Assembly (NCBI GenBank): GCA_002317325.1
Contig: DCJB01000062.1
Coordinates: 1 to 34,693 of the forward strand
Source of the DNA: Bacteroidales bacterium UBA1711
GTDB lineage: Bacteria; Bacteroidota; Bacteroidia; Bacteroidales; P3
DNA: 34,693 nt
Reading direction: 5' to 3'
Part shown: in pieces, positions 24,241 through 32,456 of the stretch
How the letters are laid out: every line of letters starts with the position of its first letter
How positions within the stretch are numbered: position 1 is the first letter of the stretch
Made by a program: the position numbers and the translations under genes
Notes under the pieces: model-generated
Told to the model about the DNA's origin: nothing
The model's database searches: none
Seen by the model: only the letters and a program-made list of their open reading frames with translations

Positions 24241-24866
24241 CCCTGTTCATATTCCTTCACCTGCTTGGCAAAGCGACGGTTGGCACCCGAGAGGGCACTG
24301 TCTGCGTTGATACCATGCTGGCGGGCCCACTGCACCAAACCAAACAGCAGGTCGCCAAACTCCTCCTCTCCCATCTCCTCGCACACATGGCAGTCGGCCG
24401 CCGGCCGATCAAAACCTATCCCCGCCGCCTTCTCCTGCAAACGCACCGCCTTCACCAGGGGAGGCAGACTGGCAGGTACCCCCTCCAGCACCGACTTACG
24501 CCCTTCGTGCATCTTCAACTCCTCCCAACTCTCACCGCTATAGGCCTCCTTGTGATAGATAAACGGGTGGCGGCCCACCAGTTTCTCACAGATGCCCGTC
24601 AGCACGGCGGCGGTGTCGAATCGTCCCTCCTCCTCCGCAATCTTGCAGTAGAAGAGCAGGTGCATAAACAGGTCGCCCAGCTCCTTCCGCAGGTCGTCAG
24701 TCTCCTCCCTAGCGAGTATGGCTTCACTCAATTCGTAGGTTTCCTCAATGGTGAGGTATCGCAACGACTCCATGGTCTGCACCCGGTCCCAAGGGCACTC
24801 GCGACGCAGCGTGTCCAATATCTCGTTCAAGCGACAGAAAGCCGCAACTGTCTCGGGAGTGGTCAT
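24237..24866 (-). CDS. mazG: MazG nucleoside triphosphate pyrophosphohydrolase, short form
   Basis: Hydrolyses NTPs or dNTPs to monophosphates, a house-cleaning role. The N-terminal repeat is intact: CPWDRVQTMESLRYLTIEETYE with metal ligands Glu41, Glu42 and Glu45, then KELGDLFMHLLF (Glu62, Asp65). The C-terminal repeat is shortened. KAVRLQEKAAGIGFDRP runs almost directly into EEEFGDLLFGLVQWAR, so the helix that normally carries its first EExxE cluster is missing. At 209 residues it is about 50 shorter than usual family members. The start overlaps the rsh stop (ATGA), and AGGAGGT lies nine bases upstream inside rsh. Confidence 0.9.
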   Translation of the reverse strand: MTTPETVAAFCRLNEILDTLRRECPWDRVQTMESLRYLTIEETYELSEAILAREETDDLRKELGDLFMHLLFYCKIAEEEGRFDTAAVLTGICEKLVGRHPFIYHKEAYSGESWEELKMHEGRKSVLEGVPASLPPLVKAVRLQEKAAGIGFDRPAADCHVCEEMGEEEFGDLLFGLVQWARQHGINADSALSGANRRFAKQVKEYEQG

Positions 24867-27103
24867 AGCCGGCGCACCTCCTCCACTCCGTCGAGTGACC
24901 CCAATTCCTCAATCAAGGCGTTCAGCTTGCCGAGGTTCAGCACATACAGCATGATGATGCCGCGCACTATGCCTTCGGCTGCCTCAAGCGTGATGGCGCG
25001 CATATTCAGGTCCATTTTCTCCGTCACAATGCGGGTGATTTCCTGCAGCAGACCCTTGCGGTCGATGGCGGTGAAGGCGATACCTGACAACAATGCAACG
25101 TGCTCGCCCGGCCGCCAACGGCAGCGAACAATGTGGTTCTCGTGGTTGGCCATCTCGTCCATCGCCACGCGGCAGTTGGTGCGATGCACCATTATTTTGC
25201 CGTTATCGACAATGCCCACCACGCGGTCGCCCTGCACGGGCTTGCAGCAGGAGGCCGGCTCAGTCACATAGCGTTCATACTCCTCGTCTAACAGGAACGA
25301 GCGGCGGCTCTCGCCGCCCTCCTTCTCGGGACGGAACGAAGCCGAACTTCTGTCAAACAGGTCTGAATATCCGCCGAGGAAATAGTCGTTGTGGTCGGCT
25401 GCGCCGCGCTTGCCGAAGCACACGGCCACCTCGTCCTCGCCCACCTCGCCCGTGGCCAGCTGAAAATAGACATCCGTGTCGCTCTTCATGCCCAAATATC
25501 GCTTCAGCTGCCCCATGCTGGCAGCGGAATAGGGAACGCCAAACTGTGCCATCAGTCCCTTCGCTCGACGCACGCCCTCGTCACGATAGCGGCGGCGATG
25601 ACTGCGCAAGGCATCTTTCACCTGCTCCCGCGCCCGGGCCGTGGTGGCAATGGTGAGCCAATCCTCCGTCGGAGCCGTCTTGCGGCTGGTCAGCACCTGC
25701 ACTTGCTCGCCGGCACGCAGCCGGTAACTCACAGGCTCCACCTTCCCATTCACCTTGGCTCCCATGCAGTGCAGCCCCAAATCGGTGTGAATGGCAAAAG
25801 CAAAGTCCAACACCGTACTGTGAGCCGGCATTTTCAACATATCGCCTCTCGGTGTGAAAAGGTATATCTCCTTCGTGTAGAGCGCGGCTTTGAACTCCTC
25901 CACTAAGTCCAATGCGTCCTTCTCGGTGTTCTCAAGTGTGCTGCGTATCTGCTGCAGCCACACCTCCACGGGACTCGTATCCAACTGTTCGTCGGGGTGA
26001 GCCTCTTTGTAGAGGAAATGTGCCGCCATACCCTTTTCGGCAATCAGGTCCATTCGCTCGGTACGAATCTGTACCTCCACCCACTTGCCTATCGGACTCA
26101 TCACCGTAATCTGCAGCGACTCGTAGCCATTCGTTTTGGGGGCAGTAATCCAGTCGCGCAACCGGGAGGGGTCAGGCGGAAACACAGACGTGATGAGCGA
26201 ATAGACTCTGAAGCACTCCTCCTTCTCCCGTTCCAACGGCACATCCAAGATTATACGTATCGCATACAGGTCGAAAATCTCCTCAAACTTCACCCCCTTG
26301 CGCTCCATCTTCCTGTAGCAGCTATAGACCGACTTCAAGCGGCTCTTCAACTTATAGCGGCCCGCAAAACCGCTGCCGTCCAGCATCTCCACCACCTTCT
26401 CCTTGAAACAGCCGTTCAGCTGCTCCTCTATGCCCGAATTGGCGTTGATAAGCCTCTCAATCTCCGCATACTTGGCAGGGTTGGTGTAGCGCATCACCAA
26501 CTCCTCCAGCTCGGTCTTGATGGAGTAGAGCCCCAAACGGTGGGCCAGCGGCACATAGAGGTACTGCGTCTCCGACGATATGGCCAGCCGTTTGGTGTCG
26601 CTCATCGACCCGAGGGTGCGCATATTGTGCAGCCGGTCGCACAGCTTCAAGAAAATGACGTATGCATCGTCGCACATCGACAACAGTATCTTGCGATAGT
26701 TCTCGGCCTGCTTGGAGTGAGTCTGCTGCAGCACCATCACATCGTCAATCTTCGTCACCCCGTCCACTATCACTGCCACGCGGTCGCCAAACAGGGTGCG
26801 TATCTCGTCCAGCGTCACATCGGTGTCCTCCACCACGTCGTGCAGCAGCGCCGACACCACGGCAATGGGGCCCAGCCCCACTTCCTGCACACATATCAGC
26901 GCCACCGCTAAGGGGTGGAAGATATAGGGTTCGCCCGACTTGCGGCGGGCGCCGCTGTGCGACTTGTCGGCCAGCCTGAAGGCACGGAGTATCTCCTCCT
27001 CCTGCTTGTCCGACACGGGGTATATCTTTTTGCAGGCCGCCAACAGCTCCTCGTAGCGCGCCTGAATCTCTTTGCGTTCTCTTTCTTCGTCAATTACGTA
27101 CAT
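24863..27103 (-). CDS. Bifunctional (p)ppGpp synthetase/hydrolase (RelA/SpoT homologue)
   Basis: A long RSH enzyme of 746 residues that makes and degrades the stringent-response alarmone. Domains in order: HD hydrolase (His63 in IFHPLAVAL, HD at 88-89 in ALLHDVVEDT, DRLHNMRTL), synthetase (LYAIRIIL, NGYESLQITV, EVQIRTERMDLIAEKGMAAH), TGS (about 420-485, LFTPRGDMLKMP), a helical/zinc-finger-like region with CCKPVQGD, and a C-terminal ACT domain (about 670-746). Both the hydrolase and synthetase motifs look complete, so it is probably bifunctional. It begins 43 bases after recA without an intervening terminator and overlaps mazG. Confidence 0.94.
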   Translation of the reverse strand: MYVIDEERERKEIQARYEELLAACKKIYPVSDKQEEEILRAFRLADKSHSGARRKSGEPYIFHPLAVALICVQEVGLGPIAVVSALLHDVVEDTDVTLDEIRTLFGDRVAVIVDGVTKIDDVMVLQQTHSKQAENYRKILLSMCDDAYVIFLKLCDRLHNMRTLGSMSDTKRLAISSETQYLYVPLAHRLGLYSIKTELEELVMRYTNPAKYAEIERLINANSGIEEQLNGCFKEKVVEMLDGSGFAGRYKLKSRLKSVYSCYRKMERKGVKFEEIFDLYAIRIILDVPLEREKEECFRVYSLITSVFPPDPSRLRDWITAPKTNGYESLQITVMSPIGKWVEVQIRTERMDLIAEKGMAAHFLYKEAHPDEQLDTSPVEVWLQQIRSTLENTEKDALDLVEEFKAALYTKEIYLFTPRGDMLKMPAHSTVLDFAFAIHTDLGLHCMGAKVNGKVEPVSYRLRAGEQVQVLTSRKTAPTEDWLTIATTARAREQVKDALRSHRRRYRDEGVRRAKGLMAQFGVPYSAASMGQLKRYLGMKSDTDVYFQLATGEVGEDEVAVCFGKRGAADHNDYFLGGYSDLFDRSSASFRPEKEGGESRRSFLLDEEYERYVTEPASCCKPVQGDRVVGIVDNGKIMVHRTNCRVAMDEMANHENHIVRCRWRPGEHVALLSGIAFTAIDRKGLLQEITRIVTEKMDLNMRAITLEAAEGIVRGIIMLYVLNLGKLNALIEELGSLDGVEEVRRL

Positions 27104-27146
27104 AATCCTTGCTCAATATGCCCGCTCACACGCGGCTGCCGAGTCG

Positions 27147-28178
27147 CTACTCCTCAGCAGCACGCTCGGCCATAGCAGTCCGAATCTTCCCCTCCAACTC
27201 GTCACACAGCTCGGGATTGTCGCGGAGGGTCTGCTTCAGTGCCTCGCGACCCTGCGCCAGTTTGGTCTCGCCATAGCTGAACCACGATCCGCTCTTCTTC
27301 AGCACCCCGAGTTCTACCCCCAAGTCCACAATCTCGCCCAACCGCGAAATACCCTCACCAAACATCAGGTCAAACTCGCAGAAGCGGAACGGCGGAGCCA
27401 CCTTATTCTTCACTATCTTCACCTTCACACGGTTGCCCACATTCTGGTCACCGTCCTTGATGGCCTGGATACGCCGAATATCTACCCGCACCGAAGCGTA
27501 AAACTTCAATGCGTTGCCGCCTGTGGTGGTCTCCGGATTGCCAAACATCACCCCAATCTTCTCGCGCAACTGGTTGATGAAGATGCAGCAGCAGTTGGTC
27601 TTGCTGATGGTGCTGGTGAGCTTGCGCATGGCCTGGCTCATGAGGCGGGCCTGCAAACCCACCTTCGAGTCGCCCATCTCTCCGTCAATCTCCGCCTTCG
27701 GAGTGAGAGCCGCCACCGAGTCAATGACGATTATGTCGATAGCACCCGACCTTATCAGGTTGTCCGCTATCTCAAGCGCCTGCTCGCCGTTGTCGGGCTG
27801 CGACACATAGAGGTTGTCAATATCCACACCCAGCTTGCGGGCATAGAAACTGTCAAAAGCGTGCTCCGCATCAATAAAGGCCGCAATACCGCCGGCCTTC
27901 TGGCACTCCGCAATGGCATGAATGGCCAGCGTGGTCTTGCCCGACGACTCGGGGCCGAATATCTCAATGATGCGGCCGCGGGGAAAACCACCCACACCCA
28001 AAGCCATGTCCAAGTTGATGCTGCCCGTCGGCACCACTTCCACCTTCTCGGCGGCGTGGTCGCCCAGCTTCATCACGGAGCCCTTGCCGTAGTTTTTCTC
28101 AATCTTCTCCAGCGTGCTTTGGAGAATCTTTATTTTTTCAAGCCGCTGCACTTCGGCCTCATCTGTTCCTTTTGCCAT
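27147..28178 (-). CDS. recA: Recombinase RecA
   Basis: Strand-exchange ATPase for homologous recombination and the SOS response. The 343-residue protein has the Walker [10 protein letters not shown] (about 75-83), the Walker B region [15 protein letters not shown], the L2 loop with [12 protein letters not shown], and a short C-terminal tail. Length is normal. A TATCTTTG box is about 60 bases upstream; I see no LexA-like palindrome there. Its neighbours rsh and mazG are codirectional, which suggests a joint stress-response transcript. Confidence 0.97.
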   Translation of the reverse strand: MAKGTDEAEVQRLEKIKILQSTLEKIEKNYGKGSVMKLGDHAAEKVEVVPTGSINLDMALGVGGFPRGRIIEIFGPESSGKTTLAIHAIAECQKAGGIAAFIDAEHAFDSFYARKLGVDIDNLYVSQPDNGEQALEIADNLIRSGAIDIIVIDSVAALTPKAEIDGEMGDSKVGLQARLMSQAMRKLTSTISKTNCCCIFINQLREKIGVMFGNPETTTGGNALKFYASVRVDIRRIQAIKDGDQNVGNRVKVKIVKNKVAPPFRFCEFDLMFGEGISRLGEIVDLGVELGVLKKSGSWFSYGETKLAQGREALKQTLRDNPELCDELEGKIRTAMAERAAEE

Positions 28179-28236
28179 AATTTACAGTTGTTTATCGTTA
28201 CTATTCATTGTCTTGCGGTCGTCATCAACCAACCTA

Positions 28237-28244
28237 CAAAGATA
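28237..28244 (-). promoter_or_regulatory. -7 promoter box of recA
   Basis: TATCTTTG on the minus strand, a perfect match to TAnnTTTG, 58 bases before the recA ATG. No good -33 TTG is seen at 19-21 bases. It lies 40 bases from the divergent aminotransferase box. Confidence 0.7.
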
Positions 28245-28284
28245 CATTTTTTTTGGAAAACCGCACGAAATAAAAAAATATGCG

Positions 28285-28292
28285 TACTTTTG
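28285..28292 (+). promoter_or_regulatory. -7 promoter box of the aminotransferase gene
   Basis: TACTTTTG matches TAnnTTTG. It lies inside the longer open frame and 47 bases before the ATG at 28340, which supports that internal start. No convincing -33 element. Confidence 0.65.
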
Positions 28293-28339
28293 CACACCGA
28301 AAAGCAAATGGTCTCTTTAGACCCAACAAACTATTATAC

Positions 28340-29542
28340 ATGGAAATAATCAGCAATCGTATCCTCAACATGGCTGAGAGCGAGACTCTTGCCATGACCG
28401 CTAAGGCACGCGAACTCAAAGCCCAAGGCAAAGATGTCATTAGCCTCTCCATCGGCGAACCCGACTTCAACACCCCAGAAATCGTCAAAGAAGCCGCCAA
28501 AAAAGCCATCGACGACAACTTCACACACTACCCCCCTGTCCCCGGCTACGCCGACCTCCGCGAAGCTGTATGCCTCAAATTCAAGCGCGACAACAACCTT
28601 GAGTTCAAACCCGAGCAGATTGTGGTCTCCACTGGTGCCAAACAGAGCATCTACCAACTCGTCCAGTGCCTCATCAACCCCGGCGACGAGGTCATCATTC
28701 CCACCCCCTTCTGGGTGTCATACAAAGAGATAGTTCGCGTGGCCGAAGGCAAATGCATCTATGTCAAGACCTCGCTCGAAAACGACTTCAAGGTCACGCC
28801 CGAGCAACTCGAGGCCGCCATCACACCCAAGACCAAGCTCATCATGTTCTCCAGCCCCAGCAACCCGACGGGTATGCTCTACAGCAAGGAGGAACTCCGC
28901 GCCATCGCCGCCGTGGTGGCCCGCCACGAGAACCTCTTCGTCATGGCCGACGAGATTTATGAACACATCAACTTCGTGGGCCGCCACGAGAGCCTCGCCC
29001 AGTTCCCCGAGGTGCGCGACCGCGTCATCACCGTCAACGGCGTTGCTAAGGGCTTCGCTATGACTGGCTGGCGAATCGGCTTCATCGCCGCCCCAACACC
29101 CATCGCCAAAGCCTGCAACAAACTGCAGGGCCAAGTCACCAGCGCCACCTGCTCCATCGCACAGAAAGCCGCCGCCTGCGCCATGCTCCTCGACCCCGCC
29201 ACCAGCGACGACATCATCAATATGCGCCGTATCTTCCAGCAGCGCCGCGACATGGTCTATCAGCTCCTCTGCGATATTCCCGGCCTCAAAGTCCGCTTGC
29301 CCCAGGGTGCCTTCTACTTCTTCCCCGATGTCAGCAGCTACTACGGCAAATCCTTCAACGGACAGAAGATTGAGAACTCCACCGACATGGCATTCTACCT
29401 CCTCAACGAGGCCAACGTTGCCACCGTCATGGGCTCCGCCTTCGGCGACGACGCCTGCATACGCCTCAGCTACGCCACCAGCGAGGAACTCCTCCGCGAA
29501 GCCCTCCGCCGTATCAAAGAGGCTCTCGCCAACCTCCGCTGA
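28340..29542 (+). CDS. PLP-dependent aminotransferase, class I (aspartate aminotransferase type)
   Basis: A fold-type I aminotransferase of 400 residues, probably transferring an amino group between aspartate and 2-oxoglutarate. The start at 28340 follows the promoter box and gives MEIISNRILNMAESETLAMT, the usual N terminus of this subgroup. Visible motifs are LSIGEPDFNTPE, HYPPVPGYADLREAV (the family has YTP.GIPELR), SSPSNPTG, DEIYEH, and the PLP lysine Lys237 in GVAKGFAMTGWRIGF. Substrate preference among aspartate, prephenate and similar acids cannot be read from sequence. A strong terminator follows, so it is likely monocistronic. Confidence 0.9.
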   Translation: MEIISNRILNMAESETLAMTAKARELKAQGKDVISLSIGEPDFNTPEIVKEAAKKAIDDNFTHYPPVPGYADLREAVCLKFKRDNNLEFKPEQIVVSTGAKQSIYQLVQCLINPGDEVIIPTPFWVSYKEIVRVAEGKCIYVKTSLENDFKVTPEQLEAAITPKTKLIMFSSPSNPTGMLYSKEELRAIAAVVARHENLFVMADEIYEHINFVGRHESLAQFPEVRDRVITVNGVAKGFAMTGWRIGFIAAPTPIAKACNKLQGQVTSATCSIAQKAAACAMLLDPATSDDIINMRRIFQQRRDMVYQLLCDIPGLKVRLPQGAFYFFPDVSSYYGKSFNGQKIENSTDMAFYLLNEANVATVMGSAFGDDACIRLSYATSEELLREALRRIKEALANLR

Positions 29543-29559
29543 TTCTCAAACGAAAAAAC

Positions 29560-29598
29560 AAAGGGTATTTCAGCACCCAAGCTGAAATACCCTTTTTT
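29560..29598 (+). terminator. Rho-independent terminator of the aminotransferase gene
   Basis: AAAGGGTATTTCAGC (29560-29574) and GCTGAAATACCCTTT (29581-29595) make a perfect 15-bp stem with an ACCCAA loop, followed by TTTAG. It lies 17 bases after the stop. Confidence 0.93.
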
Positions 29599-29682
29599 AG
29601 ATTCTAATCAATAAGTGAATCATGAACTTCGGATAGGCAGATGGGTTCACAATTCACACAATCTCACAATAACACAACCACC

Positions 29683-31512
29683 ATGTTCCAACCTTTAACC
29701 AACTCACAGATTGAGCAGCTTCAAACCCTCGGCAACCGCGCTGAAGACTGGAGCCGGGTGCTTGCAGCCCCGGGCTTCGACCCTTCCTGCTGCCGCAACA
29801 ACCTATTCCTCGGCCGCGTATGCCTCGGTGCCATGCAGCCAGGATTCCTCACCGACGGTCTCCTGCGCCTCCCCGAGGGGGTGAGCAATTCCACCCTTGC
29901 CGACGCCACCATTGGCGACCACTGCGCCCTCTGCAACGTCCGAATGCTCTCCGGCTACACCGTCGGCAGTCACTCTCTCCTCTTCAACATCGACGAGATG
30001 ACCGCTGCCCAGCCCGGCTCCGCCTTCGAGCACCCCTGGCTCGAACCCATGAACGAGAACGGCGGCCGACGAATCATTCCCTTCGCCGGCATGACCATTG
30101 CCGATGCCTACCTCTGGGCCAAATACCGCGACCACGGCACTATGGTCGGCCGTCTCGAGACCCTCACCCGCTCCTTCCTCGACTCACCCGAGGGGAGCCG
30201 CGGTCAGGTGGGCAGCCATTGCATCATCAAAAACACCCGCACCCTCCGCAACGTGGCCGTCCGCTCCGATGCCGAAACCCCAACGCGCATTGAAGATTGC
30301 GTCATACTCGCCGACGGCGTGGTGGGCTACGGCTGCCACTGCCTCTATGGCTGCATTGCCGAGCGTTTCCTCCTCGGCGAAAACGTCTGCCTCGAATACG
30401 GCGTCCGCCTCAACGACACAGTCGTGGGCGACAACTCAACCATAGCTCGCTGCGAGGTAGGCAACAACATCATCTTCCCCGCACACGAGCAGCACCACAA
30501 CAACTCCTTCCTCATCGCCTCCGTGGTCATGGGGCAGAGCAACCTCGCCGCCGGCTGCACCGTGGGTTCCAACCACAACGGCCGCACCGCCGACAACGAG
30601 ATAGTGGCCGGACGCGGCTTCTGGCCCGGCCTGTGCACCAGTCTCAAGCACTCCTCCGCTTTCGCCAGCTACTGCTTGCTGGCCAAGGGTGACTACCCCG
30701 CCGAACTCAGCATCACACTCCCCTTCGCCCTCGTCAGCAACAACACCTCGCTAAACCGCCTCGAAGTCATGCCCGCCTACTGGTGGATGTACAATATGTA
30801 CGCCCTCCACCGCAACATTAGCAAGTTTGCCAAACGCGACAAACGAACCAAAAAGGCACAGCACATCGTCTTCTCGCCCTTCGCACCCGACACAGCCGAG
30901 GAAATCATCAACGGCCGACTGCTCCTCAAAGGCTGGATTGAGCAGGCCTACCAGCAGTCCAAAGCCGAAACCGGCAAGAAAATCGAGGTCTTCGCCTACG
31001 GCATGGAGAAAGGCCGCCGCAAGGTGGCCGTCCTCAAATGGGCCGAAGGCTATCAAGCCTACGAACAGATGCTCATCTACTACGCCATGAGCCTCCTCGC
31101 CGCCGACAACCCGTCAGCCCCGCTGCCTCCAAGCAGCCTCGGCGACGGCAAGCGCGAAGACCAGTGGGTCAACCTCGGCGGACAACTCGTCCCACAATGC
31201 CTCATTGACCAGCTCATCGCCGACATAGAGAACGGACGAATCGACACGTGGGACCAAATTCACCAACGCTACAGCGAGTGGAACGACCTCTACTCCGAAC
31301 TGGCACGCCGCCACGCCTACCACACCCTCTGCCTCCTTGCCGGCACCCGCACCCTTAATGCCGAACAGTGGCAGCAGTTCCTCATCCGCTACGCCGACAT
31401 ACAGCACTATGTGGAAGAGCAACGGCTTGTCACCCGCCAAAAGGACGACGACAACCCCTATCGCCGCATGACCTATCGCAACGATGCCGAAATGAAGGCC
31501 GTCCTCAGCTGA
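29683..31512 (+). CDS. DUF4954 family protein (hexapeptide-repeat, left-handed beta-helix)
   Basis: A 609-residue protein of a Bacteroidota family without known function. The ATG at 29683 gives MFQPLTNSQIEQLQ and AEDWSRV, the typical start of the family; an in-frame ATG 14 codons upstream adds low-complexity sequence. The central part (about 60-360) has hexapeptide-like repeats (ADATIGDHCALCNVRM, TRIEDCVILADGVVGYGCHC, DTVVGDNSTIARCEVGNNI). These are expected to form a left-handed parallel beta-helix like that of acyl- and nucleotidyl-transferases. No signal peptide is seen, so it is probably cytoplasmic. The C-terminal 230 residues are mostly helical (KRDKRTKKAQ, then EWNDLYSELARRHAY). Substrate is unknown. 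Confidence 0.78.
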   Translation: MFQPLTNSQIEQLQTLGNRAEDWSRVLAAPGFDPSCCRNNLFLGRVCLGAMQPGFLTDGLLRLPEGVSNSTLADATIGDHCALCNVRMLSGYTVGSHSLLFNIDEMTAAQPGSAFEHPWLEPMNENGGRRIIPFAGMTIADAYLWAKYRDHGTMVGRLETLTRSFLDSPEGSRGQVGSHCIIKNTRTLRNVAVRSDAETPTRIEDCVILADGVVGYGCHCLYGCIAERFLLGENVCLEYGVRLNDTVVGDNSTIARCEVGNNIIFPAHEQHHNNSFLIASVVMGQSNLAAGCTVGSNHNGRTADNEIVAGRGFWPGLCTSLKHSSAFASYCLLAKGDYPAELSITLPFALVSNNTSLNRLEVMPAYWWMYNMYALHRNISKFAKRDKRTKKAQHIVFSPFAPDTAEEIINGRLLLKGWIEQAYQQSKAETGKKIEVFAYGMEKGRRKVAVLKWAEGYQAYEQMLIYYAMSLLAADNPSAPLPPSSLGDGKREDQWVNLGGQLVPQCLIDQLIADIENGRIDTWDQIHQRYSEWNDLYSELARRHAYHTLCLLAGTRTLNAEQWQQFLIRYADIQHYVEEQRLVTRQKDDDNPYRRMTYRNDAEMKAVLS

Positions 31513-31544
31513 CCCCAGCCTCTCGACACGTCCTCACCCCCTCA

Positions 31545-31582
31545 CGATGCAGCGGAATCTCACCCCGCTGCATCGCTTTTTA
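31545..31582 (+). terminator. Rho-independent terminator of the DUF4954 gene
   Basis: CGATGCAGCGG (31545-31555) and CCGCTGCATCG (31565-31575) form a perfect 11-bp stem with a nine-base loop, followed by CTTTTTA. It lies 32 bases after the stop codon. Confidence 0.92.
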
Positions 31583-31814
31583 TGCCCATCAAACAGCGAG
31601 TATCCAGTCGCCCTGCAACAGCACACTTACCAACTACACCCCACTGCAACATCAATCATCACCAACCCCAAAACCATTAGAAGCACCGCCGCACCATACC
31701 AAACCCCAGTGCCACCAAATACCTCTCTCAAACACTACACAAAGTCATAATTGCCAACTCAGGACAGTGTACAGCTTCCTGCGAAAAGTGAACATACGAT
31801 AGAAACCCCTCCCA

Positions 31815-31917
31815 CCATTCGTCCGTTCACCGTTCACAGAAAACAGTGAACGGACAATGGAGGAATCCCCAACCATTTGTCCGTTCACTGTCCACTATTC
31901 ACAGTTCACCGTTCACA
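31815..31917. repeat. Heptamer tandem and inverted-repeat element
   Basis: CCATTcGTCCGTTCAC (31815-31830) is inverted at 31846-31860 (GTGAACGGAC then AATGG, with a one-base bulge) and repeated directly at 31873-31888 with one substitution. From 31883 to 31917 there are five back-to-back seven-base units: GTTCACT, GTCCACT, ATTCACA, GTTCACC, GTTCACA. Two more units occur at 31825-31838. It directly follows the minus-strand ompH gene. Similar GTTCAC-rich intergenic repeats are, as far as I recall, common in Bacteroidales genomes. Confidence 0.75.
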
Positions 31918-31921
31918 CCCC

Positions 31922-32434
31922 TCAGCTGAGCCCGAGTTTCTTCTTGACGAGGGGCATGATGTCGTCGCTGTCCTGCGAATAGAGAACGGTGCCGATACCG
32001 GAGTCGAAAATGTAAGTATAGCCGTTCTCCTTACCCACCTCTTCGATAGCCTTCTTTGCCCGGTCGATAATGGGCTGCAAGAGGGCCTCCTGACGCTCCT
32101 GAAGCAGCTTCTGAGCGTTGGCCTGAGTCTCCTCAATGCGGGCGCCCATGGCCTGGAGGTCGCTTTCCTTGGTCTTGCGGATGAGTTCGGAGAGCTGGTC
32201 TTTCTTTGCAATATAGTCGTTGACACGGTTCTCATACTCCTTCTGCATAGACTCTATTTCTGCCTTGAGGTCGGCCACCTCTTTTTCGAGGGCAGTCTGG
32301 GCGCTGTCGCGACCAGGCATAATCTGCATGAGGTCGTTGGAGTTGATGTGTCCGAGTTTGATGTTCTTCTGGGCCATGGCACTGCCGGCAAAGGCAAAGA
32401 TGGCCACCATTACGACGATAAGTCCTTTTTTCAT
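31922..32434 (-). CDS. OmpH/Skp family periplasmic chaperone (copy 2 in the operon)
   Basis: A 170-residue periplasmic chaperone that holds unfolded outer-membrane proteins on the way to the BAM complex. The ATG at 32434 gives MKKGLIVVMVAIFAFAGSAMA, a good signal peptide, while the longer open frame overlaps the upstream gene. The mature part starts with IKLGHINSNDLMQIMPG, as in OmpH. A long charged helix covers about 45-125 (LEKEVADLKAEIESMQKEYENR), the tentacle of the jellyfish-shaped trimer. A C-terminal strand segment (YTYIFDSGIGTVLYSQ) closes the body domain. It follows the other ompH gene by 22 bases in the bamA operon. Confidence 0.92.
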   Translation of the reverse strand: MKKGLIVVMVAIFAFAGSAMAQKNIKLGHINSNDLMQIMPGRDSAQTALEKEVADLKAEIESMQKEYENRVNDYIAKKDQLSELIRKTKESDLQAMGARIEETQANAQKLLQERQEALLQPIIDRAKKAIEEVGKENGYTYIFDSGIGTVLYSQDSDDIMPLVKKKLGLS

Positions 32435-32456
32435 TGTAGTGATTTTTGTTGTGTAA

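Larger units (their letters stand above)
31513..31921. other. Intergenic region with terminator and repeat cluster
   Basis: About 410 bases between the DUF4954 stop and the convergent ompH stop. It holds a plus-strand terminator at 31545-31582, then about 230 bases of C/A-rich sequence with no credible gene, then a repeat cluster at 31815-31917. Short open frames here have no family features and are not reported as genes. Confidence 0.65.

Noticed and set aside
25997..26911. A 304-residue plus-strand frame within rsh
   Set aside because: Shadow of the RSH coding sequence; no motifs and no promoter.
27072..28349. A 425-residue plus-strand frame spanning recA
   Set aside because: Antisense shadow of recA extending into the intergenic region; low-information composition.
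31547..31802. Short plus-strand open frames after the DUF4954 gene
   Set aside because: They start in or beside a terminator, have low-complexity content and match no family.
31821..31917. CRISPR array
   Set aside because: Units are seven bases and contiguous, without unique spacers, and there are no cas genes.
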